Of a DNA stretch of 64,000 nt, positions 34,101 to 44,723 are shown in pieces. Each line of letters opens with the position of its first letter. Position 1 is the first letter of the stretch. A program made the position numbers and the translations under genes. The stretch is from Euleptes europaea. Lineage: Eukaryota; Chordata; Lepidosauria; Squamata; Sphaerodactylidae. The DNA lies in contig NC_079323.1 in NCBI RefSeq assembly GCF_029931775.1, positions 407,001 through 471,000 of the forward strand, written 5' to 3'. Below the pieces are notes generated by a model that saw nothing but the letters and a program-made list of their open reading frames with translations, made no database searches and was not told where the DNA came from.

Positions 34101-35629
34101 TGGTGGTGGTGGTGGGGACAACGGTGGGCATGCTCAGAAGAAGTGGAGGAGAGGGGGCTATCCGTGGCTACTAGTCAAAATGGATACTAGTCACGATGCA
34201 TCACCTATTCTCTCCAGGATCAGAGGACCAGGCCTGTTCTAGGAGGTGCTGTAAGGGAACACAGGCAGGATAAATGCTGCTGCGGCCGTCCTGTTTGTGG
34301 GCTTCCCGGAGGCACCTGGTTGGCCACTGGGTGAACGGACTGCTGGACACGATGGGCCTGGGACTGATCCAGCAGGGCCTTTTGTTAAGTTCTTAAGCGG
34401 GTGTTACTTTTCTATCACTTGGAGATCCAGTCATCCCCCATTGGCTGGACTGCTGTGATGTGACTGAATGCTTTGGGCTCACTGAGGCTTATGCAGCGAG
34501 GAGGAGAAGCCAGTAGAAAGGCAGAGCAGGGCCTGTCGGGATGGTGTGTCTGTGACCCCGCCGAGGAGGGGGGTGGGCTGGGCCTTGAACCTCGCCTCGG
34601 CCCAGGCCTGAGCTCGGGACCGGCCCTTGCAAAAGTCTAGTGACCCATGTTAAGCAAAAGCCAAAAAAGCCCCAGGAGTGGAGAAGGGAAGCCTCGGCTG
34701 AAGAGCCTTTCCCTTGCTAAGTTGAAGTGGCTTTTCAAGCTTCCCTTTGGCGGGGGCTCTGTCTGTCCCCCAGGCTGAGGGGCAGCAGCAGCAGAAGGCC
34801 AGGCAGGACGAGAGGCGGAGCGAGCCCCGGTCCTCCTGCCTCCCTGGGATTCTGCGGGCCTTGCTGTGGGTGGCTGCCGTGGGGCAGCATTCGGCTGGGG
34901 CTGGCCCACGGCACCAATCCGTGACTCTTCGCTTGTGTTCTCCAGGAGGGCCCCGGTGGGTACTTTCCTTGGAGGGGGAGAGGAACTCCCATGCTGGGGG
35001 TACCCCAGCTATGGCAATGCCCCTAGCCCAGATGGGCACTCCAGGCACCGAGGAGAGGACCCCTCCCCCCCCCTCCCTGCCCCTGTGAGCGAGTCAGGGC
35101 TGAGGAGGAGAGCAGGAAGAGAACCGCCAGTGAACGGTTGTCTCTTGTCAACCTGACTGATGAGATGGGGTGCGCAAGAGAGGAAAAACCTCTCCCCCAC
35201 CCTCAGCTAAACATGGCCCTTGGGGTCTGCACTTGTCCATCGTCCAGGTCCTGTCCGGGGTGAGGAGGGCTGGTGCCTGCTCTTGACCGCCAGCGCTGTC
35301 CCCGGCAGAATCGGGCCCATGCTCTTCCGCATCCCTCCTCCCTTGCCAGTTTGGGGGCTGCCTGCCAGGGCGGTGTGTGTGTGTGTGTGTCACTTTTCTG
35401 GCAGAGCAGAATATTTTGCCTAAGATAGCCTTGGCACGTTGGAGTCCACGAAACAATTAAGCGCTACTTTCTGGAGAGTTTTGTGATGCCGATGTGGTTT
35501 TGTCCCTGGTGCCCCCCCTCCAAGTGGTGGAAGCCCTGCCCGCCCCCTCACCTTGTCCCTGATGAGTTCCCAGCTGGCGTCGGCCTCCCCGATCTCCAGG
35601 GGCGGGACCCCGCCGTCCATCTTGCGCAT
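31487..35629 (-). CDS. C11orf42: C11orf42-like gene, three coding exons
   Basis: Exons in transcript order are 35629-35552 (ATG at 35627-35629), 33996-33288 and 31617-31487. Borders are GT-AG and phases fit, giving 305 codons. The start [20 protein letters not shown] follows an acceptor two bases upstream, so a further 5' coding exon cannot be excluded. The middle exon encodes the body, including [40 protein letters not shown] and [17 protein letters not shown]. The last exon is [20 protein letters not shown] to an acidic end (ESDTEE). I know no enzymatic domain, and no signal peptide or membrane span is visible. The name rests on position and orientation: convergent with FHIP1B and next to an OR52-like receptor, as I recall for human C11orf42, which is about 333 residues. 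The gene model is firm; the orthology is inferred. Confidence 0.75.
31575..32205 (-). repeat. Inverted duplicate partner of 18670-19370
   Basis: This block includes the CR1 copy at 31770-32205, the last intron's 3' end (CTTCTTTCTGCGTCCCCAG on the minus strand) and the first part of the last exon. It pairs in reverse orientation with the block in the FHIP1B leader intron. Confidence 0.75.
31770..32205 (+). mobile_element. CR1 LINE 3' end
   Basis: ATGTTCAGTCTGGAGAAGAGG through GGCCCTTCCAACTCTATGATTC is the ORF2 end and 3' UTR. The last intron of the C11orf42-like gene carries it in antisense. Confidence 0.85.
32210..33000. other. Intron of C11orf42-like gene, no other gene seen
   Basis: The sequence is unique and GC-rich, with a (GT)n run at about 32968-32995. 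Open frames here show no exon borders or domains. Confidence 0.55.
33003..33193. mobile_element. MITE-like repeat, complete copy
   Basis: It begins CAGCTGCCAACCTCTCGG and ends CCCCAACCTGGAGTTGGCAAC. Between them is the CATCTCCAGACTACAGCGATC and CCCAGGGAAAATGGCAG body shared with 1-150. The inverted GCCAAC ends support a small DNA element. Confidence 0.6.
34070..34116. repeat. (GT)n then (GGT)n microsatellite
   Basis: Dinucleotide GT units run into GGT trinucleotide units, in an intron of the C11orf42-like gene. Confidence 0.9.
34140..34400 (+). mobile_element. LINE 3' UTR, second CR1-like family
   Basis: TAGTCAAAATGGATACTAGTC through CTGATCCAGCAGGGCC matches the copies at 8553 and 17690. 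Confidence 0.8.
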
Positions 35630-36184
35630 GTCTGGGGGCCAGCCAGGAGTGGGGTGGGGGAGAAGCCGGGCATGGGTGGGCCAGGAGGGGAGGAGAGAGG
35701 GGAGGCCGCCGAGCCCTGGGGAGATAGGTGGAGGTGCCTCCCCCAGCCCTGGAGGGAGCCCCCACCCCACTGGCCCAGGATCTGATGTCACAAAGGCTCC
35801 TCGCTTCCATCACCTGGGAGGGACCAGCCCCCCCCCCCAGGGATCCCTGGAGAGATGACCTGTCTGGGGTGGGGGTATTTCTTAAAAATGGGGTGAGGAG
35901 GGTCCGCTTTGGGGAGCCAGGGTGGGCAGGGGAGCGGGTTGTTATGGTGCCAACAGTTTGCAAAGTGCCCTGCCGTAGGCCAAGGTCTCACTCCGGAAAA
36001 GGCCACAGGGAATCTCCCTCAGGCGGAAGCCACAAAACACCGTTGTCTAGGTTTTTAGGCTACGCCAAAGAGGCAGCCGGGGGACAGAAACAACGGCCTC
36101 TGCCCCTTACCCCCCTCCGGCGGACGGGTGGGAAGCCCTTCCCACAGGCCTGTGGAAACAGGTCATCCCTGACGTGGAAGCAGG

Positions 36185-36620
36185 CGGATTAGCAGTTATC
36201 CAGGACACACCACCAGAACTCCTTGCTTTATAGAAAACAGTGTTGTTTAATTTACAGTGCACAGATACAAAAGACAAACCGTCACGTACACTTCTCTCCA
36301 CCAAACTTCCCAACACAGAGTTACAATTACATAGGCTTATATACATAACTCCACCTGAAACCAATAAGGCCACCTGCAGACCTGGCCACAGTATTACATC
36401 ATCCTTACTGCTTCAAACCAGTTAGTTGCAGTTCACCCTAGAACCTGCAAGGCTATTGCTGCCTCTTGCATCATCCTAGATCCCTCTGATCTGACAGCTG
36501 CCTGCAAGGTGAGTCTGCAGCACTTCACCACGAGAGGCGAACAGAGCCTCCAGTCACTGCTGCAGTCTAACCCTGTGGAACTACTGATGGGAGTGAGCCA
36601 AGACTGGCCAGTCTTTGTGG
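36185..36620 (-). mobile_element. Possible solo LTR fossil, family unknown
   Basis: On the minus strand a TATATAAG box is followed about 100 bp later by an A-rich polyadenylation-like tract (TAAATTAAAC) and a GT-rich stretch. That is the order of parts in an LTR. The outer ends and a target-site duplication could not be fixed and no internal genes adjoin, so this is at most a solitary LTR relic. Confidence 0.25.
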
Positions 36621-37019
36621 AGCAATGCTGCGTAATGTGTACATGAAGCTGCTGTGGGGGGGGGGGACATCCGGAGATTTGGGCAGGCAATAGGCCACTC
36701 TACCTTTCTTTCCCACCCAATTCCAAGGAAGCTGTAGATGTTCTAAACCGGTGTCTGGGTCAGTAATGGGCTGGATGCGGGCTAGCGAGCAGAAACCGAA
36801 TCCTGACAAGGCTGCGGTGCTCTCCATCTGTAGAAAGGGAGGCGGGGACTTCAGATCTCTCCTGACTTGGGTGGGGTTACACACACACCCTTAAAAAGTC
36901 AGACTCACAGCTTGGGAGTACCGCTCGACACACTGGTCCTCTTGGAAAACCAGGTGTGGCTGTGGTTGGGAGTGGCTTCTCCCAGCTCCCATGGGTGCAT
37001 CACCTCTGCCCCTCCCTGG

Positions 37020-37200
37020 TTTGGTCAGGTCTCGCCTCAGTGACATCTTGAATGGAGGACTGCAACATGCTCTGCTTGGAAGTCAGTAGGGAGGCTTGGA
37101 GATTGTTCGGAGGCTGCAGCTGGTGCAGAACCCTGTGGCTAGACTGCAGGTCAGGACCAGTTGCTGGGATCATGTGACCCCCCCCCAACAGAGCAGCAAT
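37020..37200 (+). mobile_element. L2-like LINE fragment
   Basis: GACTGCAACATGCTCTGC, GGAGGCTGCAGCTGGTGCAG and TGGGATCATGTGACC correspond to the LDYCN ... LQLVQNAAARL ... DHVTP part of L2-like ORF2. The fragment is heavily eroded. Confidence 0.5.
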
Positions 37201-37387
37201 CTCACTGGCTTCTGGAGATCAAGGTGTTGGTTTTGGCACCTGTAAGGACTGTCTCCTCCCACACATTCCTGCCCAGGAACGAAGGTCACAGGGAGTCCCA
37301 GCAGCCCGCTTCTTGGGGGCGCGCCTGGCCTTGGCGCTCCTGCCTTTCTCTCCCAGTCGGGACCCAAAGGGGCTGCCTCGGAAAGCT

Positions 37388-37552
37388 GTTTGCTCACAAC
37401 CACCACCCTGCGAGGGCGACCAGGCGGAGAGTTCGTCATGGGCCCGAGGTCCCCCGGTGAGCTTCCATGGTAGAAGCGGGGGTTCGAACCCGCCTCGTCC
37501 AGGGTCCTGGTTCACCACTCGGCCCACTGCACCACACTGGCACGCTTGGCAC
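37388..37552 (-). mobile_element. CORE-SINE fragment
   Basis: GGGGGTTCGAACCCGCCTCGTCC and CACTGCACCACACTGGCA are the reversed head of the CORE-SINE family. The core is only partly preserved. Confidence 0.55.
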
Positions 37553-38459
37553 AGCCTGGCAAAAGGCAGAGGACGGGCTGGTTTCCCCATCGGGGCCTCC
37601 TGGGGCACAACCAAGTTGCCCCCCAAAGAAAAGGAGCCCCCGCCGGCCTCCGGAGCCTCGCCCCCCCTCCGCCCCCTCCCCACCATTCCTACGGGACCGC
37701 GACCGTTCGGGTCTCTCCCTTCCCGCAGCCGATCATTGGCGAGCTCTGCCGGATCCCAGCCCGCGCCCTCCCGCCCCCCCCAGCCCTCCCCCAGCCGCCT
37801 GCCTGGGCAAAGACCCCTCCGCCCGCCCCTGCTCCCTGCGCGGCGCCGGGAGGAGCAGGGCCGCCTGGGGCCTCCGCCAGAGTCTCCCCCAGGGGCTCCC
37901 TGCCAGTGGCACACAGAGCGTCCTTCGCACGTGGCAGAGAGGCCAATGGAGCAGGGCCGGGGTTTCGTGAAAGAGGCGTCCCAACCTCCCCCCCCCAGAC
38001 CACTGGGCCGGACCCCTCCCTCATCCCAGAGCTTGCCTCCCGCTGCAGCCTGCAGTCCTCCCGGGCGTTGCGGCCTGGCCGGCACCAAACCTCGGGGTGG
38101 GGGGTGGCCAGTGGCCCCCGGGCAGAATTCCCCTGCTGGCTGCCCACCCCAATGGTCAACCGAATGTCGCTTGTCCAGTTGTGTGACTCGGGCTGGGAAC
38201 CTCTCCTCGCCAAGCCAGTCCTGAGCCTCTGAAGTCCAGCTGAGATTTCTCTCCCCCCCCTCCTTCCCAGGTGGGCGTCCCCGTGCCACTCGCCCTTCCC
38301 AAACATGGATCCAGACCCACCGGATCACAAGTCTCTGGTGTTGGCACTGAGCCGGGGCAGGGACTGGCTGAGCTCCTTGGAGAGGCGCCACCTGGAGAAC
38401 GGCCACCTCGCCATGGCTGTTGGTGGCCACCAGGTAAGGTTTGAGGAAGCCGTGCAGTG

Positions 38460-38839
38460 TTGCGCCGGGCCAGGCAGCCTCCTGGGCCCGTGACGGCCCC
38501 CAGGACGTGCATGACCCCCAGGCGCACGTCAGCCACCAAGAACTCCCCTCGGGGGCTCGCAGCAATGCCCCGGGGGCTCCCGAAACCCTCATTCATAGCT
38601 TGCAGGAGAACGCCCCTGGCACTGTACAGCTTCACACACTGCCGGGTAGAGTTGGTCAGCGCCAGGCGCCCGCCCTTGCCCACAGTGACGTCAAAATATG
38701 CCTTGCCCCGCAAGGGAAGCAGCCGCCTGGTACTGCCCAGCTCCTGCAGCTGCCGGTTCCCAAAGTCCACTACGTAGAGGGGACCCGCAGGGGTGGCGTG
38801 GAGCCCATGGGGGAGATAGAGCTGCCCCTGCCTGTTGCC
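38460..38839 (-). pseudogene. NHL-repeat gene, piece A (minus strand)
   Basis: NHL repeats form beta-propeller blades used in protein or RNA binding. After a plausible acceptor (CGCGCAGTAG) this piece encodes LYLPHGLHATPAGPLYVVDF, GRLALTNSTRQCVKLYSARG and GSPRGIAASPRGEFLVADVR, about three blades with the hydrophobic-[VA]-[DT] strand pattern. A further blade-like frame (KPYLVATNSHGEVAVLQ) lies at about 38410-38440 but in another frame, so reading on needs a one-base shift or an unseen splice. The rest of the propeller lies on the + strand at 39196. It resembles small NHL proteins such as NHLRC4, but the paralogue is not identified. It is either a rearranged gene or a misassembly; the coding pattern is clear, its integrity is not. 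Confidence 0.6.
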
Positions 38840-39195
38840 CTACTGCGCGACCAGCTGGTTGCAGGGCAGAGGAGGGGCAGCCAGGCTCGGTGGCAGGCCT
38901 TGCCCCTGCCGGGCAGCTGGCCACCAGTGGCAGCCTGGCCTCTCCCTGTGGGCCAGGGAGCTCTTCCGCTGGGAGGGGGGACTGGAGGGGACCGCCTCCC
39001 CCAGCAGAGGTCCTCTCGCTTTAGGGCTGCTGCTGGACCCCAGCCCAGGAGGGGCCCCCTCCACCTTGGGAGGCCCCAGTTCCATGCAGCTGCCCCCAAG
39101 GTGCATCCCCACGCCATGTGGGGCTCCCCACCCCTGCCCCAAGGATTCCACAGATGCCCAGCGAGGGAAGGGCCCCCTGGCTGAGGGTGCCTGTC

Positions 39196-39513
39196 AGAGC
39201 TGGGGCTGGATGGGGGCTGCTGTGTGAAGGTCCTCGGCGCTAACTGGCAGCTCCTGCGGGTGCTGGGGGCTGCAGCAGCCCCCCCGTCCTCACCAACCCC
39301 TGGGGCGTCTCCCTGGTCAAGGCCGGCAGAGTGCTGGTGGCGGACTGGGGGCGCCACGCCCACACGGTGCTCTGCTACCCCCTGCAGGGCCGGGGCTGGG
39401 CAGTGGTGACCGAGGGGTTAAGCAGCCCCCGGGGCATCGCCCTATTGGGCAAGCGCCACCTGGTGGTGGCTGACAGCATGCACCACTGCCTGAAAACCTT
39501 CCTGTACTGCTGA
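39196..39513 (+). pseudogene. NHL-repeat gene, piece B (plus strand, C-terminal end)
   Basis: The piece encodes CCVKVLGANWQLLRVLG, then, one frame over across a run of seven C at about 39279-39285, TNPWGVSLVKAGRVLVADWG, WAVVTEGLSSPRGIALLG and HLVVADSMHHCLKTFLYC, followed by a stop at 39511-39513. The ADW and ADS strands are NHL blade signatures and the stop gives a natural C-terminus. A plausible acceptor (GCCTGTCAG) precedes it. The frame change falls in a homopolymer, so a base-calling error is as likely as a real mutation. It faces away from piece A, 360 bp away. Confidence 0.6.
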
Positions 39514-39851
39514 GCTACGGGCAGGAAGGGGGGCACACGGGGTCATGACCAACCCCCCGCATGGGGCTGCTTCAGTGGAAGCGCCTGGTCTGTTTGCTAT
39601 TTAGTTGTCCTATCAGGCCATGCTTTGAGCAAGAAGAGGCCCAATACTGCCAGCAGCTTTGCTCCAAAAGACGCAGCTGGAGGGGGGTGTTCCGCTTACA
39701 GTCACCCACGCTGGGCACCTGAAGTCAGAACAAAACGTGGATCAAAAAAATGCGTGCTGCGAGCCCCGGGCCCCAGCGTGTGGGATGCTTTGTGGGACTC
39801 TGCATGCGGCTGGGTGATTCTCAGGGGGAGCCCGTTTTGTTTCCATAGTTC

Positions 39852-40803
39852 TAGAATCATAGAGTTGGAGAAGGCCAGACAGGCCATCTAGTCCAACTAC
39901 CTGTTCAGTGCAGGGTCAGCCTAGAGCAGTGGTTCCCAAAGGCAGTACCACCCAGTGGGGGGGGGGGCGGTGGGATTACCTAGGGGGGCACTAAGAGGCC
40001 AGAGGGCAGCAGGGGGGTGCTAAAGGTGGGCCCCTTCAACTGTGTTGTTGGATAGGGTAGGGGGCACTGGGGTTGTTTGTGGAACCAAGGGGGCGGTGGC
40101 CTGAAAAGTTTGGGAACCACTGGCCTAGAGCATCCCTGACAAGTGTTTGTCCAGCCTCTGCTTAAAGACTGCCAGTGAGGGGGTGCTCACCACCTCCTGA
40201 GGAAGCTGATTCCACCGTCAAACAACTCTTACTGTAAAATTTCCCCCCTAATATCCAACCGGTATCTCTCTGCCTGCAATTTCCACCCATTATTGAGAGT
40301 CCTGTGCCACCAACAGGAACAGCTCCCTGCCCTCCTCTAAGGGACAGCCCTTCACATACTTCAAGAGAGCAATCCTGTCCCCCCCCCTCAACCTCCTCTT
40401 CTCCAGCCTAAACATTCCCAGCTCCCTCAGCCTTTCCTTATAGGGTTCGGTCTCCAGGGCCCCGATCATCGTCGCTCTCCTCTGCACCCGCTCTATTCTG
40501 TCCACATCTTTTTTGAAGTGAGGCCTCCAGAACTGCACACAATACTCCAGGTGCGGCCTGACCAATGTGGTGTACAGCAGGACTATGACATCTCGCGATC
40601 TGGATGGCATGCCTCTGTTGATACATCAGCCTTTTTTTGTGGCTGCTCATATTTAACTTACGGTCTACCTGTACCCCAAGATCTTGTTTACGCACACTGC
40701 TACCCAGAAGTGTATCCCCCACCCAGTATGCGTGTTTCTCATTTTTGTTACCCAGATGTAGAACTCGGCACTTATCCTTGTTGAATTGCATCCTGTTCAC
40801 ATC
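39852..40803 (-). mobile_element. CR1 LINE 3' part, interrupted by a hAT element
   Basis: The CR1 3' end (AGAATCATAGAGTTGGAG), 3' UTR and ORF2 codons (TTLVRPHLEYCVQFWRPHFK and MQFNKDKCRVLHLGNKNEK on the minus strand) are present. The 196-bp hAT element at 39927-40122 splits the 3' UTR. Confidence 0.9.
39927..40122. mobile_element. Non-autonomous hAT element with 8-bp target duplication
   Basis: The terminal inverted repeats are CAGTGGTTCCCAAA and TTTGGGAACCACTG. The flanks carry a perfect 8-bp duplication, GCCTAGAG, at 39919-39926 and 40123-40130. There is no coding capacity. It inserted into a CR1 copy and so is younger than that copy. Confidence 0.93.
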
Positions 40804-41214
40804 TGGCCACTGTTCCAGTATTCAGATCTCGTTGGATTCTATCTTAATCTTCCGGGATGTTTGCTTCTGGTTTGGTGTTGTCGTCAGTACTTATGCTGTG
40901 CTTCACCTCTGGTTGGTTTCCAGATCTCCACGAGTCAAGTGCCTCCTGGACGTCCCTCTCTGTTGATTGTACTGCTTTGTTCTATGCAATCTGCCTGGCA
41001 TCCCAGTGAGAAAGGGGGACTATAAATAACGTAAATAAACAAAAACAAATACAGCCGCCACCACGTCTCCAGCACTCTCTGACCTTCCAGGATGATCTTT
41101 TCCCAGTCAGGGGGGAGAGGCTGCCCAGATGCCCCACGCCCACCAGGGGAGCTTTGGGGCTGAGCCGGGCATGAGCCGAGGTATCTCTTACGCAGGAGAA
41201 GTTGCAGTTAGTAC

Positions 41215-41560
41215 CAAGGTGGGGCAAACCGCTTTCAGAGGCTAGACTATTGCAACACACGCTACATGGGCCTGCCCTTGACGCCGGCCATAGAACTCCA
41301 CAGTGCAACCACTATCGGGAGCTAAGCGGAGTCTGCGTATTACACCTATTCTGCACTCGCTGTGTGGGTTACGGCTCAGTTCCCGGGTTCCATTCAAGGC
41401 CCCTCTTCATCACTAACAAGGGTCTTAATGGCCTTGGGCCCACATCTTTGCAGGACTGCCCTCTCCAGCTGTGTTCCACCACAACAGCTCTCCTCATCTG
41501 TGCAAAGCCTGCCAAAGGTACCACCCTGCAGCTGGGTAAGATCAGCAATGGCCTGTTCAC
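41215..41560 (+). mobile_element. L2-like LINE fragment
   Basis: TAGACTATTGCAACACACGC begins the conserved RLDYCNTRYMGLP segment. Further on, VLMALGPHLCRTALSSCVPP matches the ALNGLGPSYLRDCL part of L2-like ORF2. Confidence 0.65.
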
Positions 41561-41562
41561 AG

Positions 41563-41692
41563 GCAACCATAAGAACGGCCCTTGTGGATCAGACCAAGGC
41601 CCATCGTGTCCAGCAGTCTGTTCACACAGTGGCCAAGCAGGTGCCTCTAGGAGGCCCACAAACATGACAATTGCAGCCATCTCTGTGTGGCT
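41563..41692 (-). mobile_element. LINE 3' UTR, second CR1-like family
   Basis: AAGAACGGCCCTTGTGGATC through GGAGGCCCACAAACATGAC is the reverse complement of the 3' UTR at 17690-18115. Confidence 0.75.
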
Positions 41693-41699
41693 CCCAACT

Positions 41700-43400
41700 T
41701 GAGAAATAGCCTGAAGAAATCACGGACACCCCTCCCCTCCCCCACCCCCAGACTCTGCAAATGAAATATTCTGGAGGGCATTTTGATAAAAGCCTTGTAA
41801 CTGGTCGAATCCGACAGCTCAGGAGGTTGCTTTTATCAAGGAAGGGGCTTGTAATCTAGTGCAGAGCTTGACTGCTGGGGCTCCTTGCTTCAACGGCATT
41901 TCCTTCCGCCTTTGCAGCCCACTTTCTGCATTATGGGATGCCAGGCTTTACATAGAGGTTTTGGTTTTTTTTGCATCGTTTGCTAATGCTGTAACCCTAC
42001 TTCTACTACATTGCTTACTGGATGTCTTCTGCTTTCTGACTGAATTGGAATCCACCTTGCGTCTCACCAAGAAAGGCAAGCTGTTAACGAAGTAGTGCTC
42101 ATCCCGTGACCCTGGGCCAGAGAAGAGTGCCGCGTGCCACCTTGGACTCCGTGAAAGGCAGCCCTGGGAAAATGCAGTATCCAAGCGGGCACATGCCCAT
42201 CCAGGGTCACCTGCTCTCTGCCCCCACCCCCAGTGTGTGTTCTGACAGCCCCTCCCCTTATGCTTTGGCACTGGCCCAGAAAGTCATGAGAACAGCTACC
42301 TCCATGCTGCGGGGGGTCAAGACCACCACTCAAGAGCCCCACCCCCAAAGGCCCAGATGGGAGGGCCCCCATTTCTGGCAGCATCTGACACAGCTTTAAA
42401 TATTGGGGGAGGAAACCCCCTGCTGCTGGTTTCCATTTGACACCCCCAGTCATCCAGAAAGACAAGCTGGCCCGGAGGGGTTCTGGGCCTGTGGACCTCC
42501 TCCTCCTCTTGCTGGTCTCTGGGGGCCCAGGAGAGAAACCTCTTCAAGCAACGAGGAATTAATCTCTGGAATTCCATACCCAGTGGAGGTGGCGATGGCC
42601 AGGAAAATGAATAGGTTGGGGGGGGGGAGGGGAGTTAGACAGATTCCTGGAGGAGAGGTCCACCAGGGGCTACTCGCCAGAGAGACTGAAAGGAGCCTCC
42701 ATGTCCAGAGGCAGTCAATCCCTGGAGGCGGCATCAGGGAAAGGCCCCCAATGCCCTCTTGTTGGCTCTTCAGGGCAGTGGTTGGCCGCTGCGAAACAGG
42801 ATACTGGACTAGACAGACCCCTGATCTGGGTTGGCCAGGCTCTTTTGATAGCCCCCCCACTCCTGGGGCTTACATTTGCCACGCCCTCAATGTTTGGGCC
42901 GGGTCAAAAGGTTTGAAAGATTGGTAGGGAAATGAAGACAGTTTGGAGCGGGGAAGGGGGGACCCCTCTCTTGCCACAGCCGAGGTTTTTCCTTACACAA
43001 CCACACGGCACTCCCTCCAAGTGGAGTCAGGCCGTGGGCCCCCCTCCTCTGCTCCACCGGGCAGGGGCTCCACGGGGGTCTCCGGGGGAGGTCTCCCACG
43101 TCACCTCCTACTGGATTCTTTTAAATGGAGACGTGGGAACGGAGCCTGGGAGCTTCTGCATGGAAACCAGGCGCTCTCCCCCCTGCATCAGGACTCCGCC
43201 AGGCTCAGCTGGTGCCAGGGCGCCCCCTCCCTGGGCCAGCCCCCAGCTGTCAGTCGAGTCCTCTCCTCCCCTGTTGGACCAGCCTTTACACAAGGGGGAG
43301 GCTGCACCAGTGGAGGGCATGCTTGCCAGGGCCGCAATGGTGCCAGGGCCCCAGGGGTCCCGATTCGCCCCTCCCTCCACCCCTTCCCCAAAGGATGCCA
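41700..43400. other. Intergenic stretch, a LINE tail but no gene seen
   Basis: A LINE-like 3' UTR (CATGTCCAGAGGCAGTCAATC ... GACTAGACAGACCCCTGATC) lies at about 42535-42850. The rest is unique or unrecognised, without supportable exons. Confidence 0.5.
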
Positions 43401-43432
43401 AAGCCAGAACATGGGGGTGCCAGCACCGGGCC

Positions 43433-43438
43433 TTTATT
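43433..43438 (-). terminator. Polyadenylation signal of ANKRD50-like gene
   Basis: AATAAA on the minus strand, about 1.3 kb after the stop at 44724. It is the first canonical signal noted downstream; use is inferred. Confidence 0.5.
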
Positions 43439-44723
43439 GGTGACCATTGTTTGGCGGCCAGTGCCAGCCGTGAGGGGCCCAGTGCAGGGGGCCCAGCACC
43501 ACCCTCAGCCCCCTACCACCGACGGGGCGGGCAGGGGCTGTTTTTGGTATCCAGGGGTTCCAAAGTCACTTGTGGCGACTAATTAAATAAGTGATTAAGA
43601 CATAAAGGAAGCCAGAGCAGCCACAGCACCAGGTGTGTGTGTGTGGGGGGGGGGAAGGCAGCCACCGTGGCCCACGAGCACCTGCGCTCCTGCTCCCCCG
43701 ACCATCAGCAGACGGAGATGCTCAAGGCAGGAGCCACGGAGACACTGGCTGGGGAGGGGGACAACGACACTGCGCCCCTTCCTCTCCTGGCTCCAGGGCA
43801 GGAACACCTGGCCGAGCTACGGACAGTTGTGCATTTGGTCAAAAGGCTGGGGTGTTGAAGCAGGCTGGAGCGCAGGCCAGACCAACCGTAGACCTCCAAC
43901 CCACCAGAGTCACACTGGTGGGGCTAGAAGGGCTGGCCTTCTGGTCTGCTCTTGCCCAGGGTGCCAGGGGAGAACGCCCACCCCGCTGGAGCAATGCCCC
44001 ACCAGCCCTGGCCTTGCTCGGGCGCATCTGGCTCTGCAATTCAGACCAAGCGCCATCTTGTGGCAATGCCCCCGCCAGCCCCAAGGAAGGGAACGGAGGG
44101 GCGCAGACTGAGCGAGGCTCTGTCTTCCAGTGATGGGCACTCCCCACACAAACACCCCTTCCCCTGCCCCCTGATGCTCCCTTCCCACTCCGCATTGCCC
44201 CGCTTCCAGGGTTCAGGGTTTAAGAGGAGGCACCTCACCGAGTGCACGGGGGGGGGGGAGGGACACACCACTTCCGTTCTCTTCACAATCTGAGGCCAAA
44301 GGCACCTCTGACCACAAGGCAGGAAGCTGCAGGAGGTGGGCCCTCTGGGAGCTCAAAATGCCCCCCCCATCTACCGCGCTCTCTGCCTGTGGGGCGAAAT
44401 CCTGCCACGCAGCACTTACTACCCCTGAACCAAGAGCCCCCCCCGTCTCCCCCCCTGCTCCCTGCCTGCCAGCTCTGTGTGTGCTTGGACCATCCGTCTG
44501 CAAGCAGCCCTGCGCATGACAGGAAGTGCCATCCTAGGCAACGGGTGGCACTTCCTGTGATGTTCAAAGTCAGGCCAGAGATGGGAAGGAGATGCCAAGG
44601 CATGTGGGTGTGGACAGCAATCCCCCCCAGCACAGCCTCCACTAACTTGTGCAAAGAGGCCTGCTTGTGCTGCGTACCCAGAGTACCCAGGGCGCCTCTG
44701 CCGCCCGCCCCCCCAACTGCTGG

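Noticed and set aside
38271-38432. + strand exon-like frame with a good acceptor (TTCCCAG) and donor (CCACCAG|GTAAGG)
   Set aside because: The splice signals look real, but the peptide has no recognised similarity, the phase does not fit piece B, and the opposite strand carries an NHL-like frame. Left undecided and not annotated.
37219-38592. 457-codon minus strand ORF
   Set aside because: Compositional; only a short blade-like part near 38410-38440 resembles NHL sequence.
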